Of a DNA stretch of 48,242 nt, positions 13,753-22,419 are shown piece after piece. Each line of letters starts with the position of its first letter. The first letter of the stretch is position 1. The notes below the pieces were generated by a model. The model saw only the letters and a list, made by a program, of their open reading frames with translations, was not told the DNA's origin and did not search any database. Source of the DNA: Noviherbaspirillum malthae (GTDB taxonomy: Bacteria > Pseudomonadota > Gammaproteobacteria > Burkholderiales > Burkholderiaceae_D); the NCBI RefSeq assembly GCF_015352985.1, contig NZ_JACYXF010000050.1, positions 1 to 48,242 of the forward strand. The letters run 5' to 3'. The translations under genes and the position numbers were made by a program.

Positions 13753-16587
13753 ATGACGCGAAGCGATGCCGTCAATATTCTCATCGTGGATGACGAGCCG
13801 GCCAACCTGCTGGCGCTGGAAGCCGTGCTCGATCGTCTTGGCGAACATATCGTGCGCGCCCGCTCGGGCGAAGAAGCGTTGAGCATGGTCGAGCAGATGG
13901 ATTTCGCAGTGATTCTGCTGGATGTGAGGATGCCGACCATCAGCGGCTTTGAAACCGCAAGGCGGATACGCCAGCGCCCGGCATCGAGCCGTACTCCGAT
14001 TCTGTTCCAGACTGCCGCCATGGATGTGCATTTTCCTATCGAAGAGGCGTATGCCCTGGGCGCGGTCGATTACCTGACCAAACCGCTGGTACCTTCCGTG
14101 CTGCGCGCAAAGGTCTCGTTCTTCGTCGAACTCTACCGCAAGAATGCAGAGCTGGCCTGGATTCAGCAGGAACGGCATCGCGCCGCCCTGAATGCCAAGG
14201 ATCAACGCATACGGCTCATTCTGGATAACAGCAAGGATTATGCATTCGTCGTCACCGACCCGAACGGCATCGTGACGGAATGGGAGGGCGGCGCGGAAGC
14301 CATTACCGGATGGCGTGCCGAGGAAGCGATCGGTTGTTCCGCCTCCATCATCTTCACCCCTGAAGATAGGGCGGCGGGACGCCCTGCATTTGAAATGCGC
14401 ATGGCGATGGAGACGGGACGCAGCGAAAACAAGCGCTGGCACCTCTGCAAGGACGGCACCCGCTTCTTCGCGGACGGCGTGATGGTGTCCTTGAATGACG
14501 CGGCCGGAAAGCTGCAGGGTTATGCAAAGATATTCCGCAATGCGACTGCGGAGCAGCTTGCATCCGAAGAGATCCTTGCCAGCAATGACAGGCTCGCCGC
14601 AAGCGAGGCGCGGGTCAGGCTGGCGACCGAGGCCGCGGATCTCGGCATCTGGATCTGGAATCCCGAGTCGGGTCAGGTGCACTGCGAAAACGAGCGGGCC
14701 CTTCAGATTTTCGATGCCGGCGCGGACAGCATCGGCGCGGAAGATTTCTCTGGAATGCGGGAGCCGGCACGGCGTCTGGAAGATGTCTTGCACCATGACG
14801 ATTTCCCGGTGTTCCAGCGCCAGGCCATCATGACCGTCACGACCGGAGAGCGCTTTTCCTTCCAGGGCCGTTTCGTCCGCAATGACGGCAGCCTGCGCTG
14901 GGTGGAGATGACCGGACGCCTGCAGCATGCCGCTGACGGAACGCCGCACATTCTTGGCATGGTCGCAGACATCAACGATCGAAAGCGGGCGGAGGAGCGT
15001 GAACGCCAGGCCGCGCGCGAAGCGACCGCCGCAGCAGAAATCAATGCAAAATTCCGCACCTTCTTCGAACAGGGATCTTACTTCGCCGGCGTCATGACGA
15101 CTGACGGCACGATGATCGAGGCCAATCGTTTATGCATCGAAATGACCGGAGTGGAACGCAAGGAACTCATCGGCAGAAAGTTCTGGGAATGCGGATGGTG
15201 GAGCCGTTCGCCGGAACTCATGGAGACGGTAAAACAGGGCGCGAGGGACGCGGCAAGCGGCAACACCTTTCGCAAGGAGCTGCCATATACCGCCGCCGAC
15301 GGCAGCACGAGAATCGTTGACCTGATCCTCGCACCGGTGACCGATCAGAACGGCGACATCCTGTTCGTAGCGCCGACGGGAACAGACATCACCAGCCGCA
15401 AGGAGGCGGAAGACCGCTTGCGCAGGCTGGCGGCGGACCTCGCGGAAATGGACCGCCGCAAGACGGAATTCCTGGCGACGCTGGCGCATGAACTGAGAAA
15501 TCCGCTGGCGCCTCTGCGCAACGGACTGCACATCCTGCAGCTGGCCGGCAACGATACTGAAATGGCCGGGAAGACGCGCGACATGATGGAACGGCAGCTG
15601 CTGCATCTGGTTCATCTGGTCGACGACCTTCTTGATGTCGCACGCATTACGCGCGGCCAGATCGAACTCAAGAGCAAGCGTGTGAAGCTGTGTTCCATTA
15701 TCGAGAGTGCAATCGACACCTGCATGCCGGTGATTCAGGCCAGCGGCCATTGTTTCAATGTCACCTTGCCGGATGAAGCGCTCGTGGTCGATGTCGATCC
15801 GACACGGATTGCACAAGTCGTCAGCAATCTGCTCAATAATGCAGCCAAGTACACGCCCCAGGGCGGTGCTATCGATCTATCCGTGAATCGGGAAGGGAGT
15901 CATGTCACGATCGCCGTGACCGACAACGGGCTTGGCATTCCGGAAGATGCGCTCGACGGCGTGTTCGAGATGTTTTCCCAGGTCGCGTGCAATATGAAAC
16001 GCTCGCAAGGCGGATTGGGAATTGGCCTCACTTTGGTAAGGCAGCTGGTTGAACTGCACGGCGGCAGCGTTACGGTATCCAGTCCGGGCTCCAACCAGGG
16101 CAGTACATTCAAAGTCAGGCTCCCGGTCGTTGAAGGCATGGAAAATGACGGAAATTCTGTAGTTTCCGCAGATTGCGAGCCCAGCAGTCCAAAAGTGCAG
16201 GGGATGCGTGTCCTCGTTGTCGACGACAACGAGGATATCGCCGACAGCATGTCGGCCCTGCTGAGTATGGACGGCTATACGACGCGGGTCGCCAATGATG
16301 GAATGCGCGCCTTGCAGATCGCGCATGAATTCAAGCCGGATGCGGTTTTCCTCGACATCGGCATGCCAGGCATGGATGGATATGCGGTCGCAAAAGCCAT
16401 GCGGGAGCTGCCCGATATGCAGTCCGTGATGCTGGTGGCATTGACCGGCTGGGGCGCGGAGAGCGATCGCGTCCGTTCCAGGGAGGCCGGCTTCAATGAA
16501 CACCTTACCAAGCCGGCCGGCTTGCCAGCGATTTCCGGAGTACTGGCGAAGATCGACCACGCCAGGCTTTCATCAAGCAAGGCCTGA
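13753..16587 (+). CDS. Hybrid sensor histidine kinase, REC-PAS-PAS-PAS-HisKA-HATPase-REC
   Basis: A 944-residue cytoplasmic hybrid kinase without membrane segments. N-terminal receiver: acidic pair D13-D14 and phospho-acceptor D57 (LLDVRMP). Three PAS regions follow at ~155-280 (NSKDYAFVVTDPNG), ~295-430 and ~440-560 (GVMTTDGTMIEANRLCIE). HisKA phospho-acceptor H579 lies in LAHELRNPLAPLRNGL, the N box near 690-700 (NLLNNAAKYT), then DNGLGIP and GGLGIGLTL. The C-terminal receiver has D868 in VFLDIGMPGMDGY. The start at 13753 (MTRSDAVN) is used because GGGAGGGT lies 5 nt ahead and the receiver begins at once. No output gene is adjacent, so the pathway is unknown; the protein could accept a phosphoryl group at the N-terminal receiver and relay it through the C-terminal one. 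Confidence 0.93.
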   Translation: MTRSDAVNILIVDDEPANLLALEAVLDRLGEHIVRARSGEEALSMVEQMDFAVILLDVRMPTISGFETARRIRQRPASSRTPILFQTAAMDVHFPIEEAYALGAVDYLTKPLVPSVLRAKVSFFVELYRKNAELAWIQQERHRAALNAKDQRIRLILDNSKDYAFVVTDPNGIVTEWEGGAEAITGWRAEEAIGCSASIIFTPEDRAAGRPAFEMRMAMETGRSENKRWHLCKDGTRFFADGVMVSLNDAAGKLQGYAKIFRNATAEQLASEEILASNDRLAASEARVRLATEAADLGIWIWNPESGQVHCENERALQIFDAGADSIGAEDFSGMREPARRLEDVLHHDDFPVFQRQAIMTVTTGERFSFQGRFVRNDGSLRWVEMTGRLQHAADGTPHILGMVADINDRKRAEERERQAAREATAAAEINAKFRTFFEQGSYFAGVMTTDGTMIEANRLCIEMTGVERKELIGRKFWECGWWSRSPELMETVKQGARDAASGNTFRKELPYTAADGSTRIVDLILAPVTDQNGDILFVAPTGTDITSRKEAEDRLRRLAADLAEMDRRKTEFLATLAHELRNPLAPLRNGLHILQLAGNDTEMAGKTRDMMERQLLHLVHLVDDLLDVARITRGQIELKSKRVKLCSIIESAIDTCMPVIQASGHCFNVTLPDEALVVDVDPTRIAQVVSNLLNNAAKYTPQGGAIDLSVNREGSHVTIAVTDNGLGIPEDALDGVFEMFSQVACNMKRSQGGLGIGLTLVRQLVELHGGSVTVSSPGSNQGSTFKVRLPVVEGMENDGNSVVSADCEPSSPKVQGMRVLVVDDNEDIADSMSALLSMDGYTTRVANDGMRALQIAHEFKPDAVFLDIGMPGMDGYAVAKAMRELPDMQSVMLVALTGWGAESDRVRSREAGFNEHLTKPAGLPAISGVLAKIDHARLSSSKA

Positions 16588-16627
16588 ATTCAACCTGCAA
16601 ACTGCGGCCTCAAGGACCAGGTTGAAT
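16588..16627. repeat. 10-bp inverted repeat after the kinase gene
   Basis: ATTCAACCTG (16588-16597) and CAGGTTGAAT (16618-16627) are perfect complements around a 20-nt loop, directly behind the kinase stop and before the hydrolase ribosome site. There is no T-tract, so a role as terminator is doubtful; it may modulate read-through or mRNA stability. Confidence 0.6.
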
Positions 16628-16664
16628 AGCGGCGTGGCCTGAAACCGGACAAGGAGGAGATTTG

Positions 16665-17441
16665 ATGTTGATGCAACGTGTTGACTTCCCTGGCAGCGAG
16701 GGACAGAAGCTGGCCGCCCGGCTCGACCTCCCGGATCAGCCGCCGCGCGCCTATGCCTTGTTTGCGCATTGTTTTACCTGCGGCAAAGACATTTTCGCTG
16801 CAAGCCGGATTGCAGCGGCGCTGACGGCGCACGGCATCGCGGTGCTGCGATTCGATTTCACAGGGCTCGGTGCAAGCGAAGGCGAATTCGCAAATACCAA
16901 TTTCTCGTCCAATCTTGAAGACTTGATCGCTGCGGCAAACCATCTGCGTAGCACGCATGCTGCCCCGTCTCTATTGATAGGACATAGCCTCGGCGGAGCG
17001 GCAGTGCTGGCCGCCGCCCGGCATGTTCCGGAGACGCTGGCTGTCGCAACGATTGCAGCACCCAGCGACCCGGCGCATGTGGTTGCACAATTTGCCGCAC
17101 ATGTCGGCCAGATTCAACAGGAAGGCGAGGCCCTGGTACAGCTGGCTGGCCGGCCATTCAAAATCAAAAAGCAGTTTCTCGACGATGTGGCGGAGCAGCG
17201 GCTTTTGAAGGATATCGCCGGGTTGGAGCCGGCTTTGCTGGTCATGCATTCGCCGCACGACCAGACAGTCGAGATTGGGAGCGCCACTCGTATCTTTGCG
17301 TCAGCGAAGCATCCCAAGAGTTTCGTATCCCTTGATGATGCCGACCACTTGCTCACTCGCCGCAGCGATGCCGGATACGTGGCCGATATCATCGCCGCAT
17401 GGAGCAGCCGGTATATCGACAAAGCCGATTCGCAACGTTGA
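16665..17441 (+). CDS. Alpha/beta hydrolase, OsmC-associated type
   Basis: A 258-residue alpha/beta hydrolase. The nucleophile elbow is GHSLGG, the oxyanion region ALFAHCFTCGKDIFAA, an acid appears in MHSPHDQTVEI and the histidine in LDDADHLLT. The FAHCFTCGKD...SRIAAAL pattern is that of hydrolases found alone or fused ahead of OsmC domains. No OsmC domain follows here: the protein ends after the lid and is 258 residues long. Four possible starts lie close together (TTG 16662, ATG 16665, TTG 16668, ATG 16671); ATG 16665 is best placed, 7 nt behind AAGGAGG. Substrate unknown. Confidence 0.87.
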   Translation: MLMQRVDFPGSEGQKLAARLDLPDQPPRAYALFAHCFTCGKDIFAASRIAAALTAHGIAVLRFDFTGLGASEGEFANTNFSSNLEDLIAAANHLRSTHAAPSLLIGHSLGGAAVLAAARHVPETLAVATIAAPSDPAHVVAQFAAHVGQIQQEGEALVQLAGRPFKIKKQFLDDVAEQRLLKDIAGLEPALLVMHSPHDQTVEIGSATRIFASAKHPKSFVSLDDADHLLTRRSDAGYVADIIAAWSSRYIDKADSQR

Positions 17442-17850
17442 GCCGGACCGCGGCACCGCATGCGACAGCCGGCCCATATTCCGCCGCAGCCATGCCCACG
17501 CCGGTTTCGGCTGCGGCCAGCAAGAGCCTGTCATGCACTCCATGAGAGGCCTGGATGCCGTCGGAACGGGCCGTGTGCTGCGTTGCGACGCCTTGCCGTA
17601 ACTCGTTACTGCCGCGTCGTCGCGGCTTGCATCCAGTTCGTTCCGCCGTCCCCAGTCACCCTTGCAGATTGCATGACAGGCTCTGGTGGTGCGTGTTAAA
17701 AATTTGTTGGTCAAATGGTGGACGAGAATCGTGCCGATACCGCGTCAACAATGTCCACATTGCGCGCAAGGCCTCGGCCCTGCTGTGCTTGTTTCCTTGT
17801 CTCCATTCGATTTCGCCAATTTGCCTTCAACAAATTTCCAACTCACCCCG
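17442..17850. other. Convergent intergenic region
   Basis: This 409-nt gap lies between the hydrolase (plus) and the 3' end of the glk-hexR gene (minus). It contains a hairpin CCGCAGCC (17484-17491) / GGCTGCGG (17509-17516) and a 10-bp inverted repeat AAATTTGTTG (17700-17709) / CAACAAATTT (17828-17837). No coding potential was recognised and no U-tract terminator is obvious. Confidence 0.5.
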
Positions 17851-19770
17851 CTAGAGGTTGATTCCGCGCTCGGCAGATTCGTCATCCGGAAGGTTGATCA
17901 TGTTCGAGGCCCCGGTTCCTTCGGGTGTGACATGAGCAAGAATTCCCCGCTTTGCCTGCCGCTGCAGTTCCGAGAAGGGGCTGGAGCGCTTGAGCGAGAC
18001 ACCTACCGCCAGCATGTCGACCAGAATCAGCAGCAATATCCGGGACACCATCGGGATGAGCGAAGGATTGGCTTCGTTATGTTCGAACGGGATGACAATG
18101 TGTGCCCGCCTTGCAAGCTGCGAGTTGGCAGGCGCTAACGCAATGATCGTTGCTCCGGAATTGGCTGCCGCTTCGACAGTCGGCGCGAGATGGCGCAGTC
18201 GCCCGGAATTTGAAATGACGACGGCAACATCTGTTGGCTTGAGCAGTGAAGCGGACAATTCCTGCAACTGCGGATCGATATAAGATGAAGCCGGAATTCC
18301 AAGCCGGAAGAACTTCTGACGCGCGTCTTCAGCAACCAGACCGCAAGTGCCGAATCCGTAGAATTCGATCTTGCTTGCCTGTGCCAGTATGTCGACCGTA
18401 CGGTCCAGCAGTTCGGCGTTGAGGTTGTCGCGTACCTGCAGCATCGCCGATACGGTATTGTCGACGACCTTGACGCCAACGTCGATCGATGAATCGCCGA
18501 TGTGCACCTGGCTATGGGCGACAGGGATCGTACCGGTCACTCCGGAGGCCAGCTTGATTTTGAAATCCGCGAGGCCGAGGCAACCAAGGCTGCGGCAGAA
18601 GCGGATCACGGTGGGCTGGCTGACATCGGAGCGCCGCGCAATGTCCGAAATGGGGTCATTCATGACCGATCGCGGGTGGCTCAGAATAAGACTGCCCACC
18701 TTTTGTTCGGCCGGAGACAGCTGGGGCATGACCTTGCGTATGCGTTCCAGAATCGGGACCGAGTTGCCACCGCCCAGATGCTCGGAAAGAATGGCGGCGA
18801 CGCCGACAAATGCAGGATAAGGCGCCGTGATGACAAAGGTAGGAATCTCCGCGAGATACTCCGAGAAGCGTCCCTTCTGCTCGAAGCGCGCCCGGAACGG
18901 AGACTTCGCGAAGTATTCGCCGAGTCGGGGAACGACGCCGCCGCCGATGTACATGCCGCCCAGCGTCCCGAGCGTGACGGCCACGTTGGACGCCATGGTG
19001 CCAAGCATCGCGCAGAAGCATTCGACCGCTTCCATGCACAAGGGATCGGAACCGTCCAGTGCACGCTTCACGATGTCCGGTGTTCCGAGGTGCTGTGCCG
19101 TCTTGCCGTGGATGGATGCAAGCGCTTCATGAATCAGCTCGATGCCGGGGCCCGAGGCCAGCCGCTCCGCGGACAGATGTTCATGCTTCTTCCAGCAGTA
19201 TTGCAGGATGGCGACTTCCCGCTCATCGCCCGGCGAGAAGGAAACGTGTCCGCCCTCGCTGCCCAGTGCGATCCAGCGTCCTTCAGTCGAGATCAGGCCT
19301 CCGACACCAAGACCGGTACCCGCCCCGATCAGACCGATGACGCTGTTCGGCCGCGATTTGCCGCCGCCGATCTTCTGGTAGTGTTCCGCTTCGAGATGCG
19401 GCAGCGACATGGCCAGCGCCGTGAAATCGTTGACGACAACCAGCGTATCGAGCAGCAGCTGGCGACGCGTCGCTTCGATCGAGAATGCCCAGTGATGATT
19501 GGTCATCCTGATTTCATCGCCGTTGACAGGCGTGGCGATATCGACCGCCGCGTGCCTTACGGGCGGCGAGTTCGCTTTCTCGAGATAGGCCTCGGCCGCG
19601 GCGGCGAAGGTTGGAAAGTCGGAACAGCGCAGTACTTCGATCGTATCGATCTGGCCGGGCGCACGCTCGAGCCCGAAGCGCGCATAGGTACCGCCGACAT
19701 CGGCCAGCATGCGCGGGCCGTCGAGATATTCCTGACCTTCAGTGAAGTGTCTATTTACTATGGAAGACAT
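17851..19770 (-). CDS. glk: Bifunctional glucokinase / HexR-type (RpiR family) transcriptional regulator
   Basis: A 639-residue fusion. Residues ~20-330 are a ROK-independent bacterial glucokinase: MLADVGGTYARFGLE (phosphate-1 site), VVNDFTALAMSLPHL, and GAGTGLGVGGL. Residues ~345-420 are an RpiR-type winged helix (LSPAEQKVGSLILSHPRSV; SDVSQPTVIRFCRSLG), and ~465-610 a SIS sugar-phosphate-binding domain (IEFYGFGTCGLVAEDARQKF; VVISNSGRLRHL). The enzyme phosphorylates glucose. The HexR half is expected to sense an Entner-Doudoroff intermediate (KDPG in known HexR proteins) and repress hexose genes. Such fusions are known in Burkholderiales. It is last in the zwf-pgl-glk operon; its start overlaps the end of pgl by 20 nt. 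Confidence 0.93.
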   Translation of the reverse strand: MSSIVNRHFTEGQEYLDGPRMLADVGGTYARFGLERAPGQIDTIEVLRCSDFPTFAAAAEAYLEKANSPPVRHAAVDIATPVNGDEIRMTNHHWAFSIEATRRQLLLDTLVVVNDFTALAMSLPHLEAEHYQKIGGGKSRPNSVIGLIGAGTGLGVGGLISTEGRWIALGSEGGHVSFSPGDEREVAILQYCWKKHEHLSAERLASGPGIELIHEALASIHGKTAQHLGTPDIVKRALDGSDPLCMEAVECFCAMLGTMASNVAVTLGTLGGMYIGGGVVPRLGEYFAKSPFRARFEQKGRFSEYLAEIPTFVITAPYPAFVGVAAILSEHLGGGNSVPILERIRKVMPQLSPAEQKVGSLILSHPRSVMNDPISDIARRSDVSQPTVIRFCRSLGCLGLADFKIKLASGVTGTIPVAHSQVHIGDSSIDVGVKVVDNTVSAMLQVRDNLNAELLDRTVDILAQASKIEFYGFGTCGLVAEDARQKFFRLGIPASSYIDPQLQELSASLLKPTDVAVVISNSGRLRHLAPTVEAAANSGATIIALAPANSQLARRAHIVIPFEHNEANPSLIPMVSRILLLILVDMLAVGVSLKRSSPFSELQRQAKRGILAHVTPEGTGASNMINLPDDESAERGINL

Positions 19771-20521
19771 GGAGATTCACTTTCGAATGAGCAATTAACA
19801 TGGCAAGAGGTCCTGCCTTGGACAAGGTTTCGAGGCTGCTGCGTCCCGATGCATAGGCATCGGCGGCGGCTTTCACGGACATCAGCGTGTCGAACTTGGC
19901 GCTCCCGCCAGACCACAGGTAGCAGCTGGATTGACTGATCAGGGCGTGAAGCGTAAGACTGACGCGTGCATGCGGAGCAACCGCAGGCTGCAATGCGATG
20001 TAACGATCCGTGCTGTTACACGCGTCGGGCCATTGAGGGGCGTCGGCGAAGAGCGAGGCGGTATGACCGTCGGTTCCCATGCCCAGCACGATGCAGCAGG
20101 GATCCTGCAATTCAGGCCGAAGATTGGCTGCCCTTGCAGCCTGCACCGCCGTCTCCCAGCGGTCTTCGCCGGCGGGTTCGTCAGCGAAGTCGTTTAGCAG
20201 TGCAACCCAGCGTGCGTGCTGCAGCCGCCCCGACATCAGGTAGCGCCGCACGAGCAGCGTATTGGAGTCCTCATGGCCAGCGGGCACGGCTCTTTCATCG
20301 ACCAGGGATACATCGACGCGGCTCCATGGAACGCGATCCAGTTCTTCGCCGGGCGAGGTGCTCAGCGCGGAAAACAGCGGTAACGGGCTACGACCGCCGG
20401 AGACAAGCAGCAGCGCTCTTTCCGACATCGCCAGCCTGTTCGCCATATTTCCCGCGATACGTGCGGCAAGCGCCTGTGCGCATTCGTCGACACTGTCGAA
20501 TTCATGGATATCAAGGCTCAT
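19751..20521 (-). CDS. pgl: 6-phosphogluconolactonase
   Basis: A 256-residue protein of the glucosamine-6-phosphate isomerase/6-phosphogluconolactonase family. Signature pieces: LLVSGGRSPLPLFSAL (residues ~38-53), WSRVDVSLVDERAVP, SNTLLVRRYL, and LGMGTDGHTASLFADAP. The histidine in GTDGHTASLF is the usual active-site residue. It hydrolyses 6-phosphogluconolactone produced by the zwf product encoded just upstream. Its ATG shares one base with the TAA of zwf (TAATG), and its 3' end overlaps the glk start, so the three enzymes are translationally linked. Confidence 0.94.
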   Translation of the reverse strand: MSLDIHEFDSVDECAQALAARIAGNMANRLAMSERALLLVSGGRSPLPLFSALSTSPGEELDRVPWSRVDVSLVDERAVPAGHEDSNTLLVRRYLMSGRLQHARWVALLNDFADEPAGEDRWETAVQAARAANLRPELQDPCCIVLGMGTDGHTASLFADAPQWPDACNSTDRYIALQPAVAPHARVSLTLHALISQSSCYLWSGGSAKFDTLMSVKAAADAYASGRSSLETLSKAGPLAMLIAHSKVNLHVFHSK

Positions 20522-21981
20522 TACCGCTCCTCATGCCAGGCGTATCCGGCGCGCGAGAGAAGTGCGCTCGACGCCGCGGGTCCCCAGGTGCCGGCGGTAT
20601 AGAATTTCGGTGCAAACGGCGTGGTGCGGCACATTTCGAGTATCGGCTCGACCCAATGCCAGGCGGCTTCCTGTTCGTCACGTCGAACGAACAAGGCGAG
20701 ATTGCCGCGAATGGCATCCAGCAGCAGCCGCTCGTAGGCGTCCTCGCGACGTTCCCCGAACGCCTTGTCCAATGCCAGGTCCAGCACCACCGGTTGGAGC
20801 TTCATGCCGTCGCCCGGCTGTTTTGCGAGGCAGTGCATCTTGATTGACTCTTCCGGCTGCAAACGGATGACAAGACGATTCGAGACTTCGCCTGCAAGCC
20901 CGGCGGGTAGAGGCAGAATCGGATAAGGCACCGGTTTGAATGTGATGACGATTTCCGCCATGCGCTGCTGCAGACGTTTTCCCGTTCGCAGGAAGAACGG
21001 CACGCCGGCCCATCGCCAGTTGTTGATTTCCGCATGCAGGGCGATGAAGGTTTCGGTGTGCGATCCCGAAACAATGTTCGCCTCCTCCTGATAACCGGGC
21101 ACCGCCTTTCCGCGTATCGCTCCTGCCGTGTATTGGCCTCTTACGACGTTGCGTTCCAGTTCATGTGCGCTCAGCGGCTTGAGCGCACGCAGTACGCGCA
21201 GCTTTTCATCCCGGATGGCGTCTGCATTCAGTGAAGTTGGCGGCTCCATGGCCACCATGCAGAGCAGCTGCAGCAGATGATTCTGTACCATGTCGCGCAG
21301 GGCGCCGGTGGCGTCATAAAACTCGCCGCGCCGCTCGACTCCCAGTTCCTCCGAGATCGTGAGCTGGACATGGGAAATGGCTTCGCGCCGCCATAGAGGT
21401 TCGAACAGGGAATTGCCGAAGCGAAGAGCCAACAGGTTTTGTACGGATTCCTTGCCAAGATAATGGTCGATCCGGTAGATCTGATTTTCGTTGAATACAC
21501 GGGCCACCGCATCATTGATGGTGCGTGATGAAACCAGATCGTTCCCGAGCGGCTTCTCCAGTACCACCCGGGCGTTTGCCAGATCGACATGGGCCGCCAG
21601 ATTCCGGCAGATTGGTTCGAACAGGCTGGGCGCAGTTGCCAGATAACAGACCTTTACCCGGCCATCCTGCGGCAGGCGTTCTGCAAGTGCAGCGTAATGA
21701 TCCTGCCTGGTCGCATCCAGCGTCACATAGTCGATACGACTCAAGAAGCTGGCTGCATTCTCCGAGTTATGGCGGCCCGGCGCCGCCCAATCGGCAAGCT
21801 GTTCACCCACCATTTTCCGGAACGCCGCAACGCTGATGTCCTGGTTCGAGACGCACAGAATACCGCCTTCACTGTGAAGGCTGGCGCCAAGATGGGCGGA
21901 GTAAAGCGCAGGCAAGATCTTGCGCATGGACAAGTCGCCCGTGGCACCGAAAAGGACAAAAGTGAAGCAGGGAGTGGACAT
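20521..21981 (-). CDS. zwf: Glucose-6-phosphate 1-dehydrogenase (operon copy)
   Basis: A 486-residue enzyme oxidising glucose-6-phosphate to the lactone with NADP/NAD. Cofactor motif FGATGDLSMRKILPALY lies at residues ~11-27 and the substrate-site RIDHYLGKE is intact. The C-terminal region has PFFLRTGKRLQQR and AWHWVEPIL. It leads the zwf-pgl-glk operon. A candidate promoter lies ~45-75 nt upstream with a TGTA-N7-TACA palindrome across its -10 box. A second, clearly distinct zwf copy lies at 33002-34471. Confidence 0.96.
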   Translation of the reverse strand: MSTPCFTFVLFGATGDLSMRKILPALYSAHLGASLHSEGGILCVSNQDISVAAFRKMVGEQLADWAAPGRHNSENAASFLSRIDYVTLDATRQDHYAALAERLPQDGRVKVCYLATAPSLFEPICRNLAAHVDLANARVVLEKPLGNDLVSSRTINDAVARVFNENQIYRIDHYLGKESVQNLLALRFGNSLFEPLWRREAISHVQLTISEELGVERRGEFYDATGALRDMVQNHLLQLLCMVAMEPPTSLNADAIRDEKLRVLRALKPLSAHELERNVVRGQYTAGAIRGKAVPGYQEEANIVSGSHTETFIALHAEINNWRWAGVPFFLRTGKRLQQRMAEIVITFKPVPYPILPLPAGLAGEVSNRLVIRLQPEESIKMHCLAKQPGDGMKLQPVVLDLALDKAFGERREDAYERLLLDAIRGNLALFVRRDEQEAAWHWVEPILEMCRTTPFAPKFYTAGTWGPAASSALLSRAGYAWHEER

Positions 21982-22022
21982 GATGAAATTGACCTGCGCT
22001 AAATTCGTTGCGGTAATATTAA

Positions 22023-22037
22023 TGTACTTATACTACA
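22023..22037. promoter_or_regulatory. Candidate HexR operator TGTA-N7-TACA over the zwf -10 box
   Basis: The 15-mer TGTACTTATACTACA matches the length and outer arms of the known gammaproteobacterial HexR box (TGTAATTAAATTACA type). It covers the predicted zwf -10 hexamer (22027-22032). The regulator itself is encoded by the operon as the second half of the glk product, so autoregulation is likely. Confidence 0.55.
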
Positions 22038-22054
22038 CAAACAGGGGTTCGCAA
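22027..22054 (-). promoter_or_regulatory. Candidate zwf operon promoter
   Basis: Minus strand: TTGCGA (22054-22049), 16-nt spacer, TATAAG (22032-22027). Transcription would begin near 22020, giving a ~40-nt leader before the zwf ATG at 21981. Confidence 0.5.
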
Positions 22055-22248
22055 GAATTTATTTACTTAAAATACTTATATATTGTTTATTATTTGTAGT
22101 TCAATGAATTTCGTGGCGAGAAATTGGCGCAGAGTAGTGACTGAATATGGAAAGCCGGAGCATCGGAAAATGCGGCACCGGGTCAGGTCTGGAGGGCACC
22201 GGCGTACGCAGCAGCACGGAAGGCAACACTAAGGTTGGAGATGAAAGA

Positions 22249-22262
22249 TAGTAAATTTACTA
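22249..22262. promoter_or_regulatory. 14-bp perfect palindrome upstream of the ppc promoter
   Basis: TAGTAAATTTACTA is a perfect inverted repeat and shares the TTACTAC half-site with the box at zwf. It ends 11 nt before the predicted ppc -35 element, where an activator or repressor could bind. Confidence 0.45.
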
Positions 22263-22273
22263 CGCACATCCCT

Positions 22274-22302
22274 TTGAAAAATTATGCCGACCGTGATTTA
22301 AT
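22274..22302 (+). promoter_or_regulatory. Candidate ppc promoter
   Basis: TTGAAA (22274-22279), 17-nt spacer, TTTAAT (22297-22302). The leader to the ppc ATG at 22420 would be about 110 nt and contains the third TTACTAC half-site (22320-22326). Confidence 0.45.
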
Positions 22303-22419
22303 GGTGTGTTTTTGAAAAATTACTACAATATGAAACTGTTGGCCATTTCGCATGCTTGCGGCGTGTAACGTCCGACTTGCATGCCTGGCCTCGGCAATTT
22401 CAATCCTCAGTCAAACGCC

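Larger units (their letters stand above)
21982..22419. other. AT-rich divergent control region between zwf and ppc
   Basis: The 438-nt gap is far more AT-rich than its surroundings (notably 22000-22110 and 22240-22340). It contains candidate promoters in both directions, a TGTA-N7-TACA palindrome, a 14-bp perfect palindrome, and three copies of the half-site (A/T)TACTAC (at ~22030, 22257 and 22320). No coding ORF is seen. Confidence 0.65.

Noticed and set aside
18502..19938. A 478-codon open frame antisense to glk-hexR and pgl
   Set aside because: It is a shadow of well-supported genes; it has no ribosome site or domain.
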